A stretch of 64,000 bases of DNA, from the NCBI GenBank assembly GCA_026724425.1, contig JAIUCV010000005.1, positions 42,009,784-42,073,783 of the forward strand. Direction: 5' to 3'. Of the stretch, positions 12,080-24,800 are shown piece after piece (positions within the stretch are counted from its first letter, which is position 1; each line of letters starts with the position of its first letter). Origin of the DNA: Erythrophleum ivorense. Its lineage: Eukaryota; Streptophyta; Magnoliopsida; Fabales; Fabaceae. Below the pieces are notes generated by a model. The model saw only the letters and a program-made list of their open reading frames with translations, was not told the origin of the DNA and did not search any database. The position numbers were made by a program, and so were the translations under genes.

Positions 12080-15000
12080 TGTCACACCCAAAAATGCAAT
12101 TGTGCGGCACCAAATCGAATATCAAAGTTAAAATGAAGTAGAAAAGTAGAGTCGCCACCAAATTTTTATTTTTGAAAAGGCAAAATTTTGAAAAAAAAAC
12201 CTTTTAATTTGGAATATCGAAAAAATGTGGTCTGCGAACCAGAAAATAGATTCGGGAGTCGATTGTGAGTGGGGAAGGTGTTAGGCACCCCACAACACCC
12301 GTTACTAAGAACGGTTACCCTAACTTAATTGTACAAAATTACCATGGCCTTTAATCTATTTTAATTCTCCTTAACAAATCATATGCAAAATAATACATAA
12401 AGAAATTAAGAAAAATAAAATTGAGAGCAAAAGAAATTAAAGAAATAAAATTTAGAATAAGCTAGAAGAAATTAAAGAAATAAAATCAAAAGAAAATGGT
12501 TATTTACAAGGGGGCGCGGACTTGACCTAAGATAAAAGCCTAGGGCCTATGTACCCTCTAAAGGGGATCAAAGTCCACGTAGTTCGATTCAAGTTGTCTT
12601 TTGGTTGATATTTTATTTTTTGTTGCTTTTGTTTGGCTTTTATTTGATTTTTAATTTTTAATTTTTTGGTGATTTTTGATTTTTTTTATTTTTTAGTTCT
12701 TACTTTGGATTTTTATTCTTTGTTTTTTTTTGAAAAGACAAAGAAAATAAAAATTACTTTTTCCTTTAACAAATAAAACGATTTTGAAATTGGTTGATGT
12801 GTTTTGATTTGCTAAAAGTAAATGTAATTTTACTTTCTTTTTATATTTTCAATCTTTTTCCTCTTTTCTTTTTATCATCTTTTGTTTTTTTCATTTTTCT
12901 CTTTCTATGTCTTTTTTTTTTTAATTTTCTCTCTTTTTCTTATTTATTATTCTATTTTATTTAATTATTATTTTTGGTTCCTTTTTTTTTGCTTTGTTTT
13001 TTTTATTATGTTTTGGTTGAAATGGAAAAGCACATAAAAATAATTTAAACCCTTGCGATTGAAACAATTTGGAGTTAGTTTGTATGTTTCAATTTGCAAA
13101 ACCTAAATTACTCCCATTTCTTAACCCTTTCTTTGATCTTTTGATTTTTTTCATTTCTTGATATTTTTATCTTTATTTTTGTTTTTTGTTTTTTTTTTGT
13201 TTTTTTAATCAATTTTTTTGGTTCTAGCAAACTTTTCGAGAAAAGAAAAGCTAAATTGTATTTTTTGAAAACTTTCATTATTTACAGAGAAAACTCCTTT
13301 TTGATTTTTGATTTTGGTTCTTGGAATGACATTTTCAAACCACCACTTTTGTTTGTTTTATTTTTTTTTTTTTTGGGTTTTGTTTTATCGGGATATTTTG
13401 TCGAAGGGAAAAAAAATGAAACTCATTTAGAGTCCTCCAATCAAAACAATTTGAAGGTTATTTCGTGTGTTTTAAGTTGCGGAACCTAAACTACTCTCGC
13501 TTCTATTTTGACCTTTTAACTTTTTTTTCATTATACTTTTGATATTTTTTTATTAATTCTCTTTTGGTTTTGGGCAAACTTTTGAGGAAAAAGAAAAATT
13601 AAGTTTCAACTTTTAGAAAAACTTCTTATTATTTATAGAAAAGGGTTTCTTCTTTTCATTTGTTTGTTTGCCTTTAAAGATTTAAACTTAATTCATAACT
13701 AAATCAATTTTCTATATGATAACTTTTCCCTACTCTTCCTTCTTTTTCCCTTTTTTTTTTACTTTCTTATATTTGAAACCAAAACTTTAAATTTCGCAAA
13801 CAATTTTTTGTTTACCCTTTTTCATTCTTGTTTGTTTGTTTCTTTTTTTTCTTTCATTTTTTTTAATTATACTTTATTGAAATCAAGGTCAACTTGATGT
13901 GAACTGTTGAAACCCAAAATTAAGAACTTATCTAAAAAAAATTTTTGTTAGTTTTTTTTTGTTTTACCAGAAGCCAAAAATTTGAAATTTTCTCCTTCCT
14001 TTTTTAGAATTCATACTCTTCTTTTTTTAAAAAAAAAAAAAGGCAAGACAAAATCGAATTAGGCCCAGGCTATTAAATCCCAAAAATCCATTATCCATGT
14101 ACAAAAAAAAATCGTAATTGCCTAGGAGACTTATTGTCCCACATGGCTCCTCGGGTGACCCTACATGTCGGAGGGGACAAAACAATCCCACATGACATTT
14201 CTAAAAGGGAAAATAAAACAAAAGAATAAAACAAGGAACAATAAAAATACAAAATAAATAAATAAATAAATAAATAAAATGTAAAAATAAAATAAAATGA
14301 AATGAACAAACAATCATATGGCTAAGGTTCAAATGTTTAGGTATGTGCATGGGTACGTTTTTCTCATTGGCTCAGACGAGCTTTACATCATGCAAACAGA
14401 CAAGGTGGGTATTGCAGCAAGGAGACTCCTCTCCCCCCTTAAGACTTTTATATGGAAATTCCCAAGTACCCTTTCCATTGATATATACAAAGCATCCACG
14501 TTGAGCAGAAAAGAAACACAAAACGAAAGTAATTTCGAGCTAAAATCGATCGCCTATGCAATGGTAATAACATATCATCCCCGTCCAAGTTGCTAGAGGT
14601 ACTAACATATTCATCATGTTCATCATTACAAGACGCAAATTAAACGAAACTAAAAACCAGAGGCATTACTATCAATTTTAATTCCAAAACATGCACCTTC
14701 TTATCATCAAGTCACAACCGAGGGTAAAAACCAGATTAATACATTCGAGTTTAACAGATTCAGCAATAGCATACGCTACAGCTATACCTAGTATCCTTTC
14801 AAGCCTTTCCTCGAACACCTAATGTGCATGTCTCCAAATATACAACGAACACAGTATTTTGAATTCCAATTTCCCATTTCAATTCTACATTATCAGCGAT
14901 CACAAACAGAGCATACAATACTGGTGGTTTACCAATAGGGATGGTGGCAGAAAGACGGATTCTTCAGTCCCCTGTTGCTCTCAAGTCGTCGATGTTCCTC

Positions 15001-16128
15001 GGCTCCTCCCTCTTCGAATTTCCTCGCCTTCTTCCTTTTTTTGAACCTCTTCCCTCCGTCTCTCATTTCCTGATTTCCCCTAATCTTCCCCTTAATCTTC
15101 CCTCCTGTTTTGGATTCTCTTTCTCTCGAATCTCAGCCCCTTCCTCCCTGGACCCAAATTAGAAAATCCTCTCCCTCTTGCGCTCGATTTTTCGGTACCC
15201 TGCTCGATTTTTGGTCTCTGAATTTTTTCTTGGTCTCTTGCTCCCAAATTTCAACCTCTCTCTCGATCCCCCCAGTCTCGCTCGCTCTCTCAAACCCTCC
15301 TCTTTTATTTTCCATCCCCTTGCTCTGCTGCTGATCCCCTCTTCCCCGTCAGAGATCTCTGCCTCTAATGGTGAAAGGACGCGAACAAAGTCCCATGCCT
15401 CGAGCCCCCCGTCGTTGCCTCCCTCGTCTCAGTCTTCTTTTACTGAATCCCCAACGACGCCTCTGTGTACGCTGCCCTCTTTCATCTTAGTCCTCTGATG
15501 CGTCCTTTTCAGCCCTTTCTCATTTCCTCTGCCCCGTGACGTCTCTCTCGTCTTTCCCCTCTAATCTGTTCTCTCTGTGTTTTCCTTTTCTCCCTTCTGG
15601 GCGTGCGTGAGTGTGTAGGTCAGAAGGGGCGCCAGTAGATTAGTGAAATAGGTAGGGTTTGCCCCAAATGGATCCGGGCTGGGTTAGGTAGGCCCATCCA
15701 AGTTTCTTTCTTGGCCCATTTTATTAGGTCACCTTTTCTCTTTTTTGTTTTTTCATCTTTATTAAGAAATCTTCTTTTTTGTTTTCTCTTTTTTTTTCAG
15801 TTCCTTAAGATTTCATCGTTTTATGTTTTTCAATTCTATTTCTTCTTTTTTTTATGTTTAATTATTGGGCTTCAGAAATCTGGAGGAAAATAAGTCCTGT
15901 ATACTTGTTTTTTGTTTTGAATTCTATTTCTTTTTTTTTTTATGTTGAATTATTGGGCTTCAGAAATTTGGAGGAAAATGAGTCATGTACCCTTGTTTTT
16001 TGTTTTGAATTCTATTTATTTATTTTTTACTTTCTTCATTTTTTTATATTTTTTGCTAAATTAATTTCATTATTATTATTTTATATATATTTTTTTAGAG
16101 TTTGTCTGGACAAAATACGATGTTTACA
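12080..16128. repeat. LARD left LTR (LTR1)
   Basis: TGTCACACCC... to ...ATACGATGTTTACA. It aligns along its length with 23368-30506 apart from the insert, with scattered substitutions (many C/T and G/A) and small length changes in T-runs. Sub-regions: T-rich 12600-14080; a TAAA tetranucleotide run near 14252-14280; a C/T-rich, more GC-rich part 14960-15580; and an 88 bp tandem duplication near 15839-16016 (ATTATTGGGCTTCAGAAAT at 15861 and 15949). Open frames in the C/T-rich part overlap in several registers and look like composition effects, not proteins. Confidence 0.9.
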
Positions 16129-16231
16129 GTTGCCCCTCTTTACTTGTTTTTTAGGCAATGAGATTGAAAATGTAATTTTCAATATTTTTGTACAAGGAAC
16201 AAGTAAAGATTAGAACACGTATTTTGTCTAG
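16103..16231. other. Long stem-loop spanning the LTR1/interior junction
   Basis: Three nested complementary pairs lie on one axis. They are GGACAAAATACGATG (16108-16122) with AACACGTATTTTGTC (16214-16228), CTTTACTTGTTTTT (16138-16151) with AACAAGTAAAG (16198-16208), and at the tip ATTGAAAAT/ATTTTCAAT (16163-16183, 3-base loop). The end of LTR1 (16128) falls inside the left stem. A tRNA primer-binding site would normally start at 16129; none is recognisable there. Confidence 0.7.
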
Positions 16232-16278
16232 TATGATTTAATTACCTTTTGACAATAAATAAGAGGAAAAAGAGACTC

Positions 16279-16402
16279 AAACAAAATACAGTGTTTACAG
16301 GTTGCCCCTCTTTACTTATTCTTTAAGCAAGGAGAGCGAAAATGCAATTTTTGATTTCCTTAGCTTAAGAATAAGTAAAGATGAAAACATGTATTTTGTT
16401 TG
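16279..16402. other. Second, homologous stem-loop in the LARD interior
   Basis: A tandem derivative of the preceding hairpin. AAACAAAATACAGTGTTT (16279-16296) pairs with AAACATGTATTTTGTTTG (16385-16402), and CTTTACTTATTCTTTAAGC (16310-16328) pairs with GCTTAAGAATAAGTAAAG (16363-16380). The GTTGCCCCTC phrase follows TTTACAG in both copies. Loop sequences differ from the first hairpin but the pairing is kept, which suggests the structure was preserved. Confidence 0.7.
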
Positions 16403-16493
16403 GGGAGCTAATAAATCAAGGAGAATTAACTTACCTGAAGGTACTTAAACTGATTAAAGAGAAAGGAAGTAATGTAATTTTGAAAGGATGCCT

Positions 16494-17505
16494 ATTCTAA
16501 TATAGGACTTTTATTGGTGCCTATCTTGGTGCAAGGCTTCGAACGCCTATTCTGTGCAGGGCTTGGGTGCCTATTCTGTGCAGGGCTTAAAGGTGCCTAT
16601 TCTGTGCAGGGTTTAAGGGTGCCTGTTCTGTGTAGGGCATAAAGGTGCCTATTTCTGTGCAAGGCTTAGGTTCCTGTTCTGTACAGGGCTTGGGTGCCTG
16701 TTCTGTGCAGGACTTAAGGGTGCCTGTTCTGTGCAGGGCTTAAAGGTGTCTGTTCTGTGCAGGGCTTAAGGGTGCCTATTCTATACAGGGCTTAGGTGCC
16801 TGGCATATGCAGGACTTGAAGGTGCCTGGCGTATGCAGGGCTTGAAGGTGCCTGGCCTATGCAAGGCTTTGCGAGGGGTGCCTGGCTTGCAGGGCTTTAT
16901 AAGGGATGCCTGGCTTGCAGCGCTTAAAGTAGTGCCTAGCGTATGTAGGGCTTGAAAGGTGCCTAGCATATGTAGGGCTTGAAGGTGCCTGGCGTATGCA
17001 GGGTTTGAAAAGAGTACCTAGTGTATGTAGGGCTTGAAAGGTGCCTAGCGTATGTAGGGCTTGAAAGGTGCCTAGCGTATGGAGGGCTTGAAGGTGCCTA
17101 GCGTATGCAGGGCTTGAAGGTGCCTGGCATATGCAGGGCTTGAAAAGAGTGGTGCCTAGCATATGTAGGGCTTGAAAGGTGCCTAGAGCATGTAGAGCTT
17201 GAAAAGAATGCCTAGCGTATGTAGGGCTTGAAAGGTGCCTAGCGTATGTAGGGCTTCAAAAGAGTGCCTAGCGTATGTAGGGCTTGAAGGTGCCTGGTGT
17301 ATGCAGGGCTTGAAAAGTGCCTAGCGTATGTAGGGCTTGAAAAGAGGTGCCTAGCTTGCAGGGCTTTGAGGGTGCCTGACCTATGCGAGGCTTTGTAAGG
17401 GGTGCCTGGCTTGCAGGGCTTTGAGGATGCCTGGCTTACAGGGCTTTGAAGGTGCTTGGCCTATGCAGGGCTTTGAAGGTGCTTGGCTTGTAGGGCTTTA
17501 GGGAA
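16494..17505. repeat. Tandem array of about 38 degenerate ~27 bp units
   Basis: The unit is of the form GGTGCCTAGCGTATGTAGGG followed by CTTGAAA. There are two sub-families: units 1-12 (to about 16795) carry TATTCTGTGCAGGGCTTAA and later units carry TAGCGTATGTAGGGCTTGAA. Interleaved short units (GGTGCCTGGCTTGCAGGGC) occur at 16875-16930 and 17350-17500. The minus-strand frames at 16781-17162 (repeating QALHTLGTF) are translations of the array. Units touch each other without unique spacers, so this is not a CRISPR array. Confidence 0.9.
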
Positions 17506-17739
17506 TGCTATTTTTTTGGTGAATTTTTCTTCAATTTAAAGATTTTACTTCGTTTATCTAAGTTTTATGCAAGATAATGCACCTATATGAAATGTGTGAT
17601 GCAAGCAGAATGCTTGGCTTTTGAGCTTAGTAACACAATTTTGCCTTGATATAAATCAGAATTTATATATACAGCCATAAGGAGTATGGAACATGGAGCA
17701 AGCATGATGTTACAGTCCAAACTTTCTTTTTTTTTTTTT

Positions 17740-18400
17740 CTTTTGCCCCCGTAGGAAATCGAGGTCTACATAATGAATGCACATGTAGAATACACAAAGT
17801 GCATGAGATGTTTTATGAAATGCAAAATGTTTATTTTGATTGCCCTAATGTGAGCTTAGGTTTCACATGTATGCATGTATGACATGCAAAAAGCAAGCGT
17901 GATACTTTGCTTCATAAAATGTGAATGTTGGCTTTTGCCTTGCCCCAGTGTGAAGGAATATGCACGAAAGATGCTTTATTTGATAAAATTCCAAATTTGA
18001 CTTTTTCCATTTTGCTTGCCCCACTGTAAACTGGGGTTCACATGTATGCATGTGTAAGAAAAAAAATGCAAGGTTTTGGCAATATATGCAAATGCGAAAT
18101 GCATGAAGTAAGTGAAGCTTCCTTTCATGAAATGCTGATTTTTTTTCTTTTCCTTGCCCTAGTACGAATTAGAGGTTATGTGATGCATGCAAATGTGGGA
18201 TGCCCGAAACATGAGATGCTTCATATTATGAAATGCAAATATTTGCCTTTCCTTGCCCCAGTGTAAACCAGAATTTAAGTATGGGATGCATGAAACATAT
18301 GATTCCTTATTTCATAAACTGCAACCTGCCCCTACTTGCCCCAGTATGAGCTTAGGTTAATGTAATATATACATATATGAGATGTATGAAACATGAGATG
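17740..18400. repeat. Degenerate ~75-130 bp tandem repeat with CCCCAGTGT motif
   Basis: About six or seven units, each carrying a TTGCCCC(A/T)GT(G/A) phrase. Examples are near 17748, 17842, 17942, 18019, 18153, 18253 and 18339. Most are followed by a CACATGTATGCATG or GATGCATGAAAC phrase and a TTTCATAAAATGC-like phrase. Homology between units is loose. Confidence 0.6.
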
Positions 18401-21329
18401 CAAGTTTTTTTTTTAATCAATTTGACCTGAAAGGAAGGAAAGGGAAAAAAAACTTCATTTATGTACAAATTCAATAGAAGCATGCGATGCATGAAAAATT
18501 GCAAAGTTTGTCAAAATATAGGATTTTTGGCCATTTGTATTTGAAGAAATTTCTCATACTAGCTATTCGCTTGCCTTGGTGAGAAAAATTGGACTTTAGG
18601 TTATCCTACCAAATCAGTTTTTTGTTGTTTGGATGAAGGAATTCATTAGTAGCTTTTGGCTAGCCAAAAATGCCCCTAAAGGAATATCCTAAGCTAAGAA
18701 GACCTTAGACTCTTGCTTGGACTCATTTCTAAATGATTTTTCTCCAAGTGATTTGTTTGCCATCTACTTCGGATTATTAACTTGATAAGGCAACCTTCTC
18801 TTGTTAACTCTTCATTGTTAATACTTGAAAGGTCAATAGATTAAATCCACGCTTACCTTATTTAACAATGCCAATGCAATCATGCATTAAAGGATACAAA
18901 CATATGAGTTTAAGACGAAAAATAGCCCCTTAACATTAGAAGGATGTAAGGGCTAATGAGGAGTGGGGTCATGTAAAATGTTTTGGGAGTGGATAAATGG
19001 AATGGACAATGGCTTGGTATAACGTAACAGAATGGGAAGATGCCCCAGTTCTACACTTGAAGTATTCTCTTTTGAACAACAGGGAAGTGGAATGCTGAGA
19101 ATATGGATATGATGGGATAGAGAGAAGCTTTACTTATGGATTTAAACTCCTTTTGAAAGAAACAATGGATGTAGTTAAAAGAATTTGCTTTGAATCAAAC
19201 TTTTTGCCCCAGTTTCAATTATTCTGGTTTTTCTTTTAATCATTCTTTTTGAGAAAACCTGCCCCATTATTTTTTTTTCAAACAAGCTAAACCTTAACAA
19301 GGACTTTTGATGCTTGTAGTGTGGCCTTGGTGAATAGGTTTATGAAATAAAAGAAATCAGACTCAAGAATTATCATACCCCCATCAAGTCTCCCATTAGT
19401 CTCCTTCTCCTGTTGCTTTAACAACATTCTATACTCAAAATTCACTTAGCAAGAGAGGATATCTCAGGACTGTAATGGGGTCTAATGGGCAAGAAAGTGG
19501 CTTAAGAAAGAAAGGTGAAAAGGCCCAAATATTCATATGAACTTGCAATGAGAAATTTGCCTTGGTGATTAAGCAATCTCGGCAATATCTACCGAGCTTG
19601 AACTTTCCTTTTAAAGGATTCGCTTTTTTTCAATTCTCTTTCAGCCCAATTCCCTTTAAAGGATTTTCTTTTTCTTTTGACTTTTTATGCAATGTAAAAC
19701 CTCCCCTTGAGAACTTTGCCCCTGGATTGCACATTAAGGTGAAGTTCCCTTTTGGACTCTATTGCTTTTTCCAAATTTTATTCTGTAAGAGATTGCCCTT
19801 CAAGTATTTTTCTCTATGATTTTTCTTTTCCTTCTCCAATTTGTTTCCTTTTTTTTTCAATTTTTTTTCTTAGAAGGAATCTACTATGGTGCCAAAACTA
19901 CTTTTCTTTATGTAGAATTCTCATTTCTTCCTAAGTCCAATCCATCTTGGATAGTTAAAAAAAAATTATAAGGCCCAAAGTGGTTAGCAATGGTTAAGAA
20001 GTGTTTGGATAATTGAAAGAACTTGACCCTCTCTTGATATTTGAATTATCAGCATAAAAAATCTGTTAAAGACTTCTCATCCCAAATGTTTCATGATTAG
20101 GGTGAAAGAAATGAACCTCGCTCCTGGCTCAATTGAGGTGACTAGAGGTTACTCCTTTGTATTTGGGGAAGACAAAGAATGCCTTGTATCCTAGACATAG
20201 TTCGCTTGTGGGAACATGCATCTACACTTGTAATTTGGTCTTTCTTCTTCTTCTTTTTTTGTTTAGTAATCGAGTTCAGGGCGTATAACTAATTTCAAAT
20301 CTAACCTTTTTCACATCAATTAAACCTTTTCGCAAGGAGTTTTGGACATATTGTTTTTGGATTTTTTTTTTTATCATTTAGGAAAGATATGTAAGGAAAG
20401 AGATTATGTCAACATGATTAATGAAATGGGAGGATGTATAGGGTGGGGAGAATGGGAACATATGCCTATCGCATTGACAAAGTTAAATAAAATAGTGTCC
20501 AATGGAAAGAATCAACTTCTATTGGCTTTAGATTTTAGCTAGACAAAAGGATATTAACCAGACAAGCATCAACTGATTGTGATATGATAAGAAATTTCTT
20601 TGAGAGCTCAATCCCTAATAAATTCTCATGAAATCTTATTTCCCCTGTCCTCCTATACCTCATTCATGAAGAGGTTGCAACTTTTTTTTTAGAGTGTCCC
20701 ATTGCCCAAGGTTTAAGTTCACAACTTTTTTTTTTTTACAATGCCATTTTGGGTATGGAGGTTAGATATTGGTGAAGGAAGCAACATACTTTTATTAAAG
20801 CTGCTAACGTGAAAGTTAGGCAAATGGCTTGGGTCATAATTGAAATGGTTTAAGGTACTTTGTGTGGTCCAGATTGGTAGGTGCTGATGAGTTTGGAGAT
20901 AGATGGTTCAACTTTCTTTAAAGTGGACAGGATGGTGGTGGACAATAGTCATAGACTGAAGGACCTCATCAATTAGCACCTCATCAATTCTTGCCCATAT
21001 GCCTCAATTTCACATTTTAGCTATTCATGAATACATCTTTTTTCTTTCTTTTTCAGATTTTGTTTGAGTGGATCCTTCCATTGCAAAAGGCCGAAAATCT
21101 CATATTTTACAAATGTTAAGAATGCCTTATGACTATACATGAATGCAATCTTATTAGGTTGTTTGACCCATGAATTGACGGGTGTATTTAGTATGAGAGT
21201 CTTTTAAGGTGTGGGACGTTTATTTCTTTTGGGGAATTCGTTGCCCCCAATTGACCTAAGAATAGAGTTTAGAGTTTTCTCACTCAATATTACCCCAATG
21301 ATAGTCACTTCTTTTCTTTTAAGTTATTT

Positions 21330-21895
21330 GACCTTTATTTTCCTCAAATGCTTTATTGCATACAGGGATAAATAAAGTTGACGAATCATCCTAAGGGAAC
21401 AAGCTAAATTTCACAGGGATGATGTCTATACAAAAGCCTAGCCCATTTAGATTTCTTTTGACAATTTGTAGAGTTGTTTTCGAATCCTCCACTTTCCTCT
21501 AGAACCTTATTGTTTCACCATGAAGGGCAGAGTTAACAACATTGACTTGCAAGGAATTTCAATTTTTGGCAAGCAATTCAAATTTGAGCTCTTAACCAGC
21601 TCGAGTCATGTGTTAACTTGACCTTTATTTTCCTCAAATGCTTTATTGCATACAGGGATAAATAAAGTTAACAAATCATCATAAGAGAATATACTAAATT
21701 CTACATGGATGATGTCTAAGGAAAAGTCTAACCAATCTAGATTTCTTTTGATAACTCGTAGGGTCATTTTTAGATCTTCCAACTTGTTTTAGGATTTTAT
21801 TATGTTTCCATAAGGAATGAAGTTAACAGTATCGTTCAGCATCAAATTGAACTCTTAGCCATTTCAAGCCTTGTAACTGTTTTGGCTTTTACTTA
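21330..21895. repeat. 290 bp tandem duplication
   Basis: GACCTTTATTTTCCTCAAAT begins at 21330 and again at 21620. The copies stay alignable through ...GCATACAGGGATAAATAAAG and ...GATTTCTTTTGA, with increasing divergence toward the end of the second unit. This is a local duplication within the LARD interior. Confidence 0.8.
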
Positions 21896-24800
21896 TTTTG
21901 GAATGGAATATATGGTATTGTGTCAAAATTTGCTATCTTCATACAGGTCGCCTAAGATTAGCCTTTTTTTTAATTAATCGGTGGAGCATTAGTTGATATT
22001 CTCCCACATTTTTCTAGGAGCTTATTGATCCATAGGAAGTTGTGGCTGATTACTGTGCTTAGGAAGGGATGGTTCGTACACAATTGATACTTAGAAGTTA
22101 GCTTTGATAATAAAAATGAGTCAATCTAATGGTCCATTGATATATGATGGATTTAGTGTTGTGTACTTGCTCATACACCATTTAGAATAATGTCTTGGTC
22201 TAAGGAACGAAGGAAAAGCTTTGTACTTTTTCTCGAGAAACTTACTGCTTCATTGAAGAAAAAGTAGTTGGCAATCAATTTGAGAGAAATATGCCTTTCT
22301 ACACAATTGGTGTCCTAAAAAAAATGATTCCAATCTTAACCCACGACATGCTACTCAATTGTTGACATTTTAAAATTTATGAATATTATAATTTCTCTAA
22401 AGTTTCAAAAGTACTCCTTTTCCATGAGAAATTTGTTATTTTGTAGGGAGGAAAATTTTAATAATATGATATTTTTTTATATAAAAATTGGATTGTAAAT
22501 CTTTTATTATTTTATCTTATTTCTTTTATTCGTGTGACAGACATATGTTAAAGGTTTTCCTTTCAAGGGACTATAATGAATGTGATTGTGGCCTATTTGG
22601 GGTCAGAAACCCGCTTGGCAAGGATGGTGTGTCACCTTCCCTATGGGTTTGATTGGATGCATGGCTGTGATGAATGAACAATTAAAAGTGCCCTCCTCTG
22701 TCCTAATATGGGTAGATCCTAGGTTGTGATCACTGGAGTCTGACTCTAACTATTTGGGAGGCATCTATGGCTTGACTATTAGTGCTTTTTCGGGGTAGGT
22801 CTATGACTCCTAAAATTGTTGGTCCCTTAATTGCCTTCACAGGTCCAATTCATATAACAAGGTGCAATTTAGGCAAGGTCTTCATGATAGCCTCAGGAAG
22901 CATAAAGCTTCACAAGGAAATCAATATAAACCCCTACTAACCTAGGGTGTACTCAAACCTGGGTATAAGGCCCATAATGTGTGTGAGATAATTGTGTCTC
23001 AGTGATGTGTGTGAAGAGAGCATTTACCTTTTCACCTTATGAACTATCTAACCCTTATCTAATAGGAAGATTAACAAAACAATTGGAAGAGAAGCATATA
23101 TATAGATATAAGTAAAATGTGCAAAGATATGATCATCTATCCTAAGGTTTTATTCCACATGTTGTCTATCCCTACGCAGGTTATATATACAATTAATGAA
23201 ATAAAATAGATGAAGCAAGCATGTGAATGGCAGGTCATCTACCCTAAACATGTGAGGTAAATAATAAACAGAATGAAGAACCAAAACAAAAGGAATGCCA
23301 TAGTATATTGCACAACTAACCTAAATCGGGCTTGACTCTCAAAATCTCCCCAGTGGAGTCACCATACTGTCACAGCCGAAAATACGACCGTGCGATGCCA
23401 AATCGAATATCAAAGTTAAAATGAAATAGAAAAGTAGAGTCACCATCAAATTTTTATTTTTGAAAAGGCAAAATTTTAGAAAAAACCTTTTAATTTGGAA
23501 TATAAAAAAAAATGTGGTCTGCGAACCAGAAAATAGATTCGGGAGTCGATTGTGAGTGGGGAAGGTGTTAGGCACCCCACAACACCCGTTACTAAAAACG
23601 GTTACCCTAAGTTAGTTGTGCAAAATTACCATGGCCTTTAATCTATTTTAATTCTCCTTAACAAATCACATGCAAAATAATACAAAAAGAAATTAAGTGA
23701 AATAAAATTGAGAGTAAAAGAAATTAAAGAAATAAAATCAAAAGAAAATGGTTATTTACAAAGGGAGGCGGACTTGACCTAGGATAAAAGCCTAGGGCCT
23801 ACGTACCCTCTAAAGGGGATTAAAGTTCACGTAGTTCGATTCAAATTGTCTTTTGGTTGATGTTTTGTTTTTTTTGTTTTTGTTTGATTTTTGTTTGATT
23901 TTTAATTTTTAATTTTTTGGTGATTTTTTAGTTCTTACTTTGGATTTTTATTCTTTGTTTTTTTTTTAAAAGACAAAGAAAATAAAAATTATTTTTTCCT
24001 TTAAAAAATAAAACGATTTTGAAATTGGTTGATGTGTTTTGATTTGCTAAAAGTAAATGCAATTTTACTTTCTTTTTATATTTTCAATCTTTTTCCTCTT
24101 TTCTTTTTATCATCTTTTGTTTTTTTCATTTTTCTCTTTCTATGTCTTTTTTTTTTTAATTTTCTCTCTTTTTCTTACTTATTATTCTGTTTTATTTAAT
24201 TATTATTTTTTCCTTTTTTTTTGCTTTGTTTTTTTTATTATGTTTTGGTTGAAATGGAAAAGCACATAAAAATAATTTAAACCCTTGCGATTGAAACAAT
24301 TTGGAGTTAGTTTGTATGTTTCAATTCGCAAAACCTAAATTACTCCCATTTCTTAACCCTTTCTTTGATCTTTTGATTTTTTTCATTTCTCGATCTTTTT
24401 ATCTTTATTTTTGTTTATTTTTGTTTTGTTTTGTTTTGTTTTTAATCAATTTTTTTGGTTCTGGCAAACTTTTCGAGAAAAGAAAAGCTAAATTGTATTT
24501 TTTGAAAACTTTCATTATTTACAGAGAAAACTCCTTTTTGATTTTTAATTTTGGTTCTTGGAATGACATTTTCAAACCTCCACTTTTGTTTGTTTTTTTT
24601 TTTTTTTTGGGTTTTGTTTTATCGGGATATTTTGTTGAAGGGAAAAAAAATGAAACTCATTTAGAGTCCTCCAATCAAAACAATTTGAAGGTTGTTTCGT
24701 GTGTTTTAAGTTACGGAACCTAAACTACTCTCGCTTCTATTTTGACCTTTTAACTTTTTTTTCATTATACTTTTGATATTTTTTTATTAATTCTCTTTTG

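Larger units (their letters stand above)
16129..23367. other. LARD interior, non-coding
   Basis: About 7.2 kb between the LTRs. It has the two stem-loops at its left edge, a roughly 27 bp tandem array (16494-17505), a longer-period repeat with 'TTGCCCCAGTGT' phrases (17740-18400), a 290 bp tandem duplication (21330-21895), and a right part ending in CTCCCCAGTGGAGTCACCATAC immediately before LTR2. I found no gag, protease, RT, RNase H or integrase motif on either strand, and no ordinary polypurine tract before LTR2. Frames such as 19562-19819 and 20342-20542 show no recognisable domain. Confidence 0.75.

Noticed and set aside
14091..14596. Small frames at 14091-14309 and 14318-14596 repeated at 25320-25831
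   Set aside because: They are duplicated only because they lie in the two LTRs; there is no domain, and the frames differ between the copies.
15110..15498. Overlapping open frames in LTR1 (and the matching 26059-26755 in LTR2) as genes
   Set aside because: Several frames of both strands are open at once in a C/T-rich tract; products are Ser/Pro/Leu low-complexity, and the tract is part of an LTR.
16494..17505. Regularly spaced repeats resembling a CRISPR array
   Set aside because: Units are contiguous, degenerate and lack unique spacers; the context is plant retroelement DNA.
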